Of a DNA stretch of 64,000 nucleotides, positions 59,613 through 64,000 are shown piece after piece. The notes under the pieces were generated by a model. It was not told the DNA's origin and ran no database searches. It worked only from the letters and a program-made list of their open reading frames with translations. Source of the DNA: Pseudanabaena sp. lw0831 (GTDB lineage Bacteria; Cyanobacteriota; Cyanobacteriia; Pseudanabaenales; Pseudanabaenaceae); assembly GCF_016584665.1 (NCBI RefSeq), contig NZ_BBJB01000057.1, positions 1 through 64,000 of the forward strand, given 5' to 3'. A program made the position numbers and the translations under genes. How positions within the stretch are numbered: position 1 is the stretch's first letter; every line of letters starts with the position of its first letter.

Positions 59613-59648
59613 CAAGTCCCGAAAGTATAGTCACGCTTTCGGGACTTG
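59613..59648. repeat. Short hairpin, 14-bp stem
   Basis: CAAGTCCCGAAAGT pairs with GCTTTCGGGACTTG with a terminal T-G pair, directly after the previous terminator. Confidence 0.75.
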
Positions 59649-59696
59649 GAACCCCCAACCTATCGCAATACTCGAATTAGTTAGAAAAAATCACAG

Positions 59697-59741
59697 CCCA
59701 AAGAATAATAGCGGCGCGCCGCGCCGCTATTATTCTTTGGG
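59697..59741. repeat. Perfect 21-bp-stem hairpin with GCGGCGC apex
   Basis: CCCAAAGAATAATAGCGGCG, then C, pairs exactly with its inverted copy around GCC. It lies between convergent genes. Confidence 0.87.
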
Positions 59742-59771
59742 TTTATAGCAACGCCATTTGGGTGATTGCTA

Positions 59772-60275
59772 TTATTCAGGTAGTTTTAAGGAATTTAAAA
59801 TTTCCCATCGCTTATCGATAGGAGCTTTTGAGCCGTCAAGACAGTTTGTATCTGTAATTTCAAGAGCAGGCGCATCAGGTGCAATCTTCGGATAGGGAAT
59901 AGCTAAAATTAATTGCTCGTATAGCCAAGCCGCAGGATCAAAATAACCAGATGGCGATATAGACTCTACTAAGTCACCCGTTTCAATTTCTCGCTCTCTG
60001 GGATACTCACTTTCTGGCAAAGGCTCAGCCAGACAAATCCTCTCAGAATTGTCGATCGCCAACCTGTAGTTAAATTGCACCAACGTGCGATCGCAAGTCA
60101 AAGTCATAATCGTCGAAGCTTTAGAACTAACTTCGAGAAAAGAGCCAACATGCCTGACACTAATCATCCCTTGTACAGGAGTTAATGTCTCCAGCCCCTC
60201 AATAAATTCTTTGAATTCAAAAGTTTCAGTCGCCTCTACGGCTCTAGCAATCTGAGGTATATATAACTTTTCCAT
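59772..60275 (-). CDS. yceD: YceD/DUF177 family protein
   Basis: The 167-residue protein belongs to DUF177 (YceD), with TLTPVQGMISVRHVGSFLEV, the Cys in MTLTCDRTLVQFNYRL, and DLVESISPSGYFDPAAWLYE, then DSNCLDG-like TNCLDGSKAPIDKRWEIL. YceD proteins are linked to 23S rRNA/large-subunit biogenesis in plants and bacteria. Its ATG overlaps the khpB stop (TAATG), so it is translationally coupled to that gene. Confidence 0.85.
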   Translation of the reverse strand: MEKLYIPQIARAVEATETFEFKEFIEGLETLTPVQGMISVRHVGSFLEVSSKASTIMTLTCDRTLVQFNYRLAIDNSERICLAEPLPESEYPREREIETGDLVESISPSGYFDPAAWLYEQLILAIPYPKIAPDAPALEITDTNCLDGSKAPIDKRWEILNSLKLPE

Positions 60276-60793
60276 TAGCTCTGCAACAACTTGACAATCA
60301 AATGACGATTTGGCTCTCGACCCTGACTATGGGTTTCAATATCTGGAAAATCTTCTAAAAGCTGATGAATATGTCTGCGATCGGCAGACGACAATTGCTT
60401 AATTACAAACTCAGTTTGCGTCTCGCGAACCTGCCGCACCGCATTTTCTGCCAAAGCCTGTAAGTCAGCTATACGATTTGATCGATAGCCATTTAGTTCG
60501 ACTGTGTAAAAATTTCGATTTTCCGTTTCGGCATTGTCTGATGGTAAGTGACGATTCAAAAGAATACTGGACAAATACTGTAACGAATCAATTACTATGC
60601 CATCTTTCCCAATTAATCTTTGAATTTGATGATCCTGTAAACCATGAGCATTTATCTCTAGCCAATAGTTCTTGGAGCCAGCGGCAACTTGTTCTGGAGA
60701 TACTTCGGCAATACTAATATCAACCGAAGTCGCATAACCCATCAAACTTAAAAGCTCTTGCAGCCAATTTGCACTTGCTGAAGTATCTTCCAT
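60275..60793 (-). CDS. khpB: KH-R3H RNA-binding protein (Jag/KhpB)
   Basis: The start is ATG 60793 (MEDTSASANWLQELLSLMGY), preceded by AAGG; the longer frame from 60814 is less likely. The 172-residue protein has a KH domain (QIQRLIGKDGIVIDSLQYLS) and a C-terminal R3H domain (LSSADRRHIHQLLEDFPDIE, then SQGREPNRHLIV). The Jag-N domain of firmicute homologues is absent, as is usual in cyanobacteria. It lies downstream of yidC, the conserved order. Confidence 0.92.
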   Translation of the reverse strand: MEDTSASANWLQELLSLMGYATSVDISIAEVSPEQVAAGSKNYWLEINAHGLQDHQIQRLIGKDGIVIDSLQYLSSILLNRHLPSDNAETENRNFYTVELNGYRSNRIADLQALAENAVRQVRETQTEFVIKQLSSADRRHIHQLLEDFPDIETHSQGREPNRHLIVKLLQS

Positions 60794-60839
60794 AAACCTT
60801 ACTTGCCTGATCAAATTTCTATTAAATATAATTCCAATA

Positions 60840-60874
60840 CTAAATTGGGTGACGCTTTACATCACCCAGTTTAG
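60840..60874. terminator. Short hairpin after yidC
   Basis: CTAAATTGGGTGA pairs with TCACCCAGTTTAG, with one T-G pair. It lies directly at the yidC stop codon, between yidC and khpB. Confidence 0.7.
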
Positions 60875-62176
60875 TTAAGAGCCTTTCTTCTTTTTCTTAT
60901 TAGACGAGTTAGGCTCAAATGGTATAGCAGACTTTGTCGGACTCTTTGTATCACTATCTTTATCGTCAACTACAACTTTAGCTTTGGCATCAACAGTCTT
61001 TGTCGTTTCAGATTTGCTAGAGACGCTAGTTTTACTGTCAGACTTAGAGCTAGCTTTAGCTGAAGGCGCAGAATTCGCAGAAACCGCTACCAACTTTTGC
61101 AAGTTTTCAGGCAGTGGTTCTTTAGCAACAATAAAGGCTTGCAAAGTTTGGAAAATATTCGCAATCAACATGTAAAGCATTACACCCGATGGCAGTGGGA
61201 AAAACAAAAACATACCAGAGAAAATAATTGGTGTGAGTTTGTTCATCGTGTCCTGTTGCGAAGCTTCAGGGGTGGCATTGCTAGGCTTAGGCGTGGATCC
61301 ACTCGAAATATTTTGGTTGGCATAAAGACTGATGCCGAATCCCAATACCATGATCACGATATCCCAGTTAATGCTGCCATCAGCATTGGTAACACCAGTT
61401 TTACCGAGGGCTTTAATGAACAGGAATCCTTTATTTGATGCTAGCCCAGGAACTGTTGCTTGAACTGTTACATCACCAGCTTGCTTGGCAATTACGGTTC
61501 CATCATCTAGAACTTCAACCAAGTCTTGCCCCTTAGTCACTTTCCACTTAGTTGTTAGCTCCACATCTGGGTATTCAGTAGCTAGTGCGTTAAAGTCTTT
61601 TCCGAGGGAAGTCTGCAACACAATCTTCGATTGCTCACCTATCGCTAAGTTTGTACCGTTTACAGCGGTTGCAAGAACTGGGAAATGCACGCGATCGGCA
61701 AAATAAACGTTCTGGCTAGGGGAGGTAAAAGGCTGATGTTGAATCTCGGCTTGATTTTCAGGAGTCGCAATCTGAAAGTTGAGAGAATAATTGATATCTG
61801 CAAAGGGCGATCCCCTCAAGGTTGCAAACAAGGCAAACAGGATTGGCAACTGAATTAGTGCAGGGAGACATCCCGACAAAGGATTTCCAAATTCTTTGAA
61901 GTTAGCTGAGTTGACCTTTGCTAGCTCTTCTTGCTGCTTAGCGGGATCGCTCTTGTAGCGCTCTTGAACTTCTTTGATTCTTTGTTGCATCACAGGGTTA
62001 GCGATTTTCATGCGGCGCATACTGCGAAGCTGATTAGCGCTAACTGGGAACAACACAAAACGTACAACCAACGTTAATGCAATAATTGCCAATCCATAGT
62101 TCGGCACGATGCCGTAGAAAAAATCTAGGAAAGGCAACATTATGTTGTTGGAAAGAAAACCTACACCGAAATCCAT
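60875..62176 (-). CDS. yidC: YidC/Oxa1 membrane protein insertase
   Basis: The 433-residue protein has the YidC core: helix LDFFYGIVPNYGLAIIALTL, the hydrophilic-groove region FVLFPVSANQLRSMRRMKIA with its Arg, PLSGCLPALIQLPILFALFA, and C-terminal helices FSGMFLFFPLPSGVMLYMLI, then ANIFQTLQ. The loop after the third helix (VEVLDDGTVIAKQAGDVTVQ) resembles a Big_2 immunoglobulin-like fold; I recall such an insert from other cyanobacterial YidC proteins. The C-terminus is Lys/Ser-rich. It inserts membrane proteins, in cyanobacteria including photosystem subunits. Confidence 0.95.
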   Translation of the reverse strand: MDFGVGFLSNNIMLPFLDFFYGIVPNYGLAIIALTLVVRFVLFPVSANQLRSMRRMKIANPVMQQRIKEVQERYKSDPAKQQEELAKVNSANFKEFGNPLSGCLPALIQLPILFALFATLRGSPFADINYSLNFQIATPENQAEIQHQPFTSPSQNVYFADRVHFPVLATAVNGTNLAIGEQSKIVLQTSLGKDFNALATEYPDVELTTKWKVTKGQDLVEVLDDGTVIAKQAGDVTVQATVPGLASNKGFLFIKALGKTGVTNADGSINWDIVIMVLGFGISLYANQNISSGSTPKPSNATPEASQQDTMNKLTPIIFSGMFLFFPLPSGVMLYMLIANIFQTLQAFIVAKEPLPENLQKLVAVSANSAPSAKASSKSDSKTSVSSKSETTKTVDAKAKVVVDDKDSDTKSPTKSAIPFEPNSSNKKKKKGS

Positions 62177-62278
62177 TTTCTACTTTACTGTTGTGTTTGC
62201 ATCCGAATGATAACGAATATCACTCATCAAAATTAGGATCGCCCAATAACTAATGTTGGAGAGCGATCCTTAAATATT

Positions 62279-62677
62279 TTAGGCTTTGCCACCAATCGCG
62301 CCACTTATGTCTTGCGCTTTGAGGCTTAGCTTCGATTCGATATATTCGTATGTTTCTCGAAATTTAGGCAAAGATTTTAGTTCAAGGCGAGAACCATCTT
62401 TGAGGGTCAGTACCATATCACCCCAACTGCCAAAACCACGAGGAACTGTGACAATCTTGGCAATTTCCGCGTACACAATATCTGTACGGGTTTGACTTCT
62501 CCAACCACCTGTTACGGTAATGCGTCGGTTGGTGATCCGATAACGTACCCACAATGCTCTTGCGATCGCGGCAATGCCAAAGGGAATTGTGATCACAAAA
62601 ATACTCATCAGCAAGCTAATAATTAGATCGCCAATGTGGGGTGCGCCTTCGTAGTAAACTTCCTCGTTAACTGCCAT
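62279..62677 (-). CDS. PH domain-containing membrane protein
   Basis: The 132-residue protein has two N-terminal helices (HIGDLIISLLMSIFVITIPF, then IAAIARALWV) and a bacterial PH-like domain (YRITNRRITVTGGWRSQTRT, DIVYAEIAKIVTVPRGFGSW, GDMVLTLKDGSRLELKSLP). This gene is conserved between rnpA and yidC in cyanobacteria. It overlaps the rnpA 3' end by 11 bp. Role unknown, possibly membrane-protein or lipid linked. Confidence 0.85.
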   Translation of the reverse strand: MAVNEEVYYEGAPHIGDLIISLLMSIFVITIPFGIAAIARALWVRYRITNRRITVTGGWRSQTRTDIVYAEIAKIVTVPRGFGSWGDMVLTLKDGSRLELKSLPKFRETYEYIESKLSLKAQDISGAIGGKA

Positions 62678-63017
62678 GCAAAACCTTCGCCTTTGCTAAT
62701 AAATTCTTTAGGTCATCCCAAAGCTCTTGATAACTTGGCTTGCTCTGAACAGTAGTCACTGTTACAACTATTTGCAATCCATTCTTCAATTGTGACAGAA
62801 GTTGACGAAAAATGGCGCGAAGTTGACGTTTAAATCGATTACGGGTTACCGCCAACTTGCTGACTTTTTTGCTAACAACTATGCCTATCCTTGTTAAAGG
62901 GTCATTGCTATCAAAAAGAATTCGCAGACTCAAGTAAGTGCCTCTGTAGCGATCGCCTTTGGCATATACTTTTGCGAAGTCTTCACGCCGCCGCAGACGG
63001 TTTTGATTAGGAAGCAC
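62667..63017 (-). CDS. rnpA: Ribonuclease P protein component
   Basis: The 116-residue basic protein starts at GTG 63017 (MLPNQNRLRRREDFAKVYAK). The RNR-type motif is SKKVSKLAVTRNRFKRQLRA, which contacts the P RNA. It aids RNase P in trimming tRNA 5' leaders. It follows rpmH, the near-universal bacterial arrangement, and overlaps the PH-domain gene. Confidence 0.95.
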   Translation of the reverse strand: MLPNQNRLRRREDFAKVYAKGDRYRGTYLSLRILFDSNDPLTRIGIVVSKKVSKLAVTRNRFKRQLRAIFRQLLSQLKNGLQIVVTVTTVQSKPSYQELWDDLKNLLAKAKVLHGS

Positions 63018-63093
63018 TAGTGATTAACAATTGCAAATCGATTACAAATTATGGTTATGAATTAAATCTAGTAATAGCCGATCGCTAGATCGT

Positions 63094-63234
63094 TTATACA
63101 GTTGTGAGGCGAATCCGACCCCTGCTACGACGCGCTCTGATTACTCGGCGACCTGTAGGCGTTTGCATTCTGGCCCGAAATCCAGAGGTGCGCTTCTTTT
63201 TGCGGACACTACCGCGTAGGGTACGTTTTGTCAT
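63094..63234 (-). CDS. rpmH: 50S ribosomal protein L34
   Basis: The 46-residue very basic protein reads [20 protein letters not shown], then [20 protein letters not shown] and IRLTTV. This matches L34 (T-x-R-x-x-R-T-x-G-F-R-x-R-M-x-T-x-x-G-R). It is the first gene of the rpmH-rnpA-PH-yidC-khpB-yceD cluster. Confidence 0.97.
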   Translation of the reverse strand: MTKRTLRGSVRKKKRTSGFRARMQTPTGRRVIRARRSRGRIRLTTV

Positions 63235-63351
63235 AACCGTTACTTACTTATTTAGTTTCTAAGGATGTCATTTTTTTTCACAGGCTTCTAAGTATAACAC
63301 CTGTGTTTAGCCTATGTATAGGATTACCGAAAATCTGCAGGACTCACCAAG

Positions 63352-63453
63352 TTACAGGTTTATAATTTTCGTCATTTGCGATCGCAACAAAACATCAACG
63401 GTTAAACCACCGAGTGCCACATTAGCGCAGGTTGCTTTGATTGACTCACTCAT
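63352..63453 (-). CDS. Short ORF, first copy of duplicated start region
   Basis: The 33-residue frame MSESIKATCANVALGGLTVD, then VLLRSQMTKIINL, shares its first eleven codons and the preceding AAAAAATC with the frame at 63906-63980. After that the two diverge. It may be a duplicated and decayed gene start rather than a functional gene. Confidence 0.25.
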   Translation of the reverse strand: MSESIKATCANVALGGLTVDVLLRSQMTKIINL

Positions 63454-63482
63454 GATTTTTTGGCTGTAGCGAGATCGCCTAA

Positions 63483-63839
63483 TTAAGCCTGTTTCCTATT
63501 AAGCATTTCAATCATTAATCGAATATTGTCGGCTTGAGTTTTGGCTGTATCAGACTGGACTTTGACTGATTCAGCTTGGGCTTGTGCTGCAAGGGCTTGG
63601 GCTTGGGCTGCATTGGCATAGCGATCGGCGGTTAAAGCTTGCTGTTTAAACACCTCTTTAAATTCGTACAATTCATTTTTGATGTCTACTACATCATTGG
63701 CTACCACATCATTTCTTGTATAAAGATGCTCAACTAGGCTGTTGAGATTGTTATTAGTAACTCTAGTCTCTTCTATCAAAGTCTGCACAGACTGAGTTAG
63801 AGCCAATAAAGCCGCTTCTAATCGTGGGGCTTCCGTCAT
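63483..63839 (-). CDS. Coiled-coil protein of unknown function (118 aa)
   Basis: The protein has an N-terminal helix (RLEAALLALTQSVQTLIEET), an Asn-rich part and a C-terminal Ala/Gln coiled coil (ANAAQAQALAAQAQAESVKV, then QSDTAKTQADNI). The heptad-like AQ repeats suggest an oligomer. I recognise no named family. It lies between two copies of a short repeated segment. Confidence 0.65.
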   Translation of the reverse strand: MTEAPRLEAALLALTQSVQTLIEETRVTNNNLNSLVEHLYTRNDVVANDVVDIKNELYEFKEVFKQQALTADRYANAAQAQALAAQAQAESVKVQSDTAKTQADNIRLMIEMLNRKQA

Positions 63840-63905
63840 TTGTTTTTTGCTCCTTATCTAAGTAATGTTACTGTGTACTGCCTTAAAAACAAAAAAGCGA
63901 TCGCA

Positions 63906-63980
63906 TTATTTCCTAAACTCTTGCAATAAAACTAACCAGCTTTCGACATTAGCGCGGCTTGCTTTGATGGACTCACTCAT
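63906..63980 (-). CDS. Short ORF, second copy of duplicated start region
   Basis: The 24-residue frame MSESIKASRANVESWLVLLQ, then EFRK, lies upstream of the coiled-coil gene on the same strand. Its first part is repeated at 63427-63466. It could be a short translated leader or a gene remnant. Confidence 0.3.
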   Translation of the reverse strand: MSESIKASRANVESWLVLLQEFRK

Positions 63981-64000
63981 GATTTTTTTGCTGTGGTGTG

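Overview
The window comes from a cyanobacterium. The evidence is the very dense HIP1 octamer (GCGATCGC and its variants), a GC content that looks to be in the low 40s percent, and marker genes: PsbQ, a high-light-inducible protein, the thylakoid photosystem I accumulation factor, a GUN4 domain, HmpF, DUF2839, and the cyanobacterial type of YidC and GH57 branching enzyme. The style suggests a filamentous Pseudanabaena-like lineage, but that is an inference I could not test. No replication origin, rRNA, prophage, complete insertion sequence or CRISPR array was seen. One tRNA (Gly-GCC) is present.

Layout. 0-4.3 kb is accessory: the 3' part of a WD40 protein, a DUF559 nuclease-like gene, a C-rich AAA ATPase and a toxin-antitoxin pair whose PIN toxin is cut by one stop codon. 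4.4-16 kb is housekeeping (AarF/UbiB kinase, RluD-type synthase, RsmI, cyclophilin, HmpF, peptide permease, GIY-YIG and ADP-ribosylglycohydrolase-like pair, flavin reductase, tRNA-Gly, TldD). 16-29.4 kb holds a GH57 branching enzyme, a large LysM/M23 envelope protein, pheS, two export ABC genes, a TIGR03943 protein, a methyltransferase, a HEAT-repeat remnant and a MalK-type ATPase. 29.4-37.4 kb is a minus-strand island: a Uma2 nuclease, then an almost continuous, translationally coupled run of toxin-antitoxin genes around a 1286-residue CHAT-NTPase-TPR protein. 37.5-49 kb returns to core genes (ispD, peroxiredoxin, SDR, GTP cyclohydrolase I, PSI factor, M16 peptidase homologue, psbQ, cysteine desulfurase). 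49-54.1 kb is accessory again: two Uma2 genes, a DUF433/DUF5615 pair, a membrane NACHT protein ending in a GUN4 domain, and an S23-type four-helix gene between two copies of one repeat. 54-64 kb has an SDR, a receiver-kinase hybrid, rpsF, a HLIP, a periplasmic TPR protein and the conserved block rpmH-rnpA-PH domain-yidC-khpB-yceD.

The most unusual feature is non-coding. Nearly every gene end carries a long, often perfect hairpin of 17-31 bp per arm. Several share a GCGGCGC-N3-GCGCCGC apex while their outer arms are specific to the locus and often include the adjacent stop codon. Five further copies sit inside a roughly 100 bp MITE-like unit with shared terminal inverted repeats. The best candidates for new biology are this hairpin population, the NACHT-GUN4 fusion, and the CHAT protein embedded in a coupled toxin-antitoxin array with a palindromic repeat translated inside its NTPase domain.
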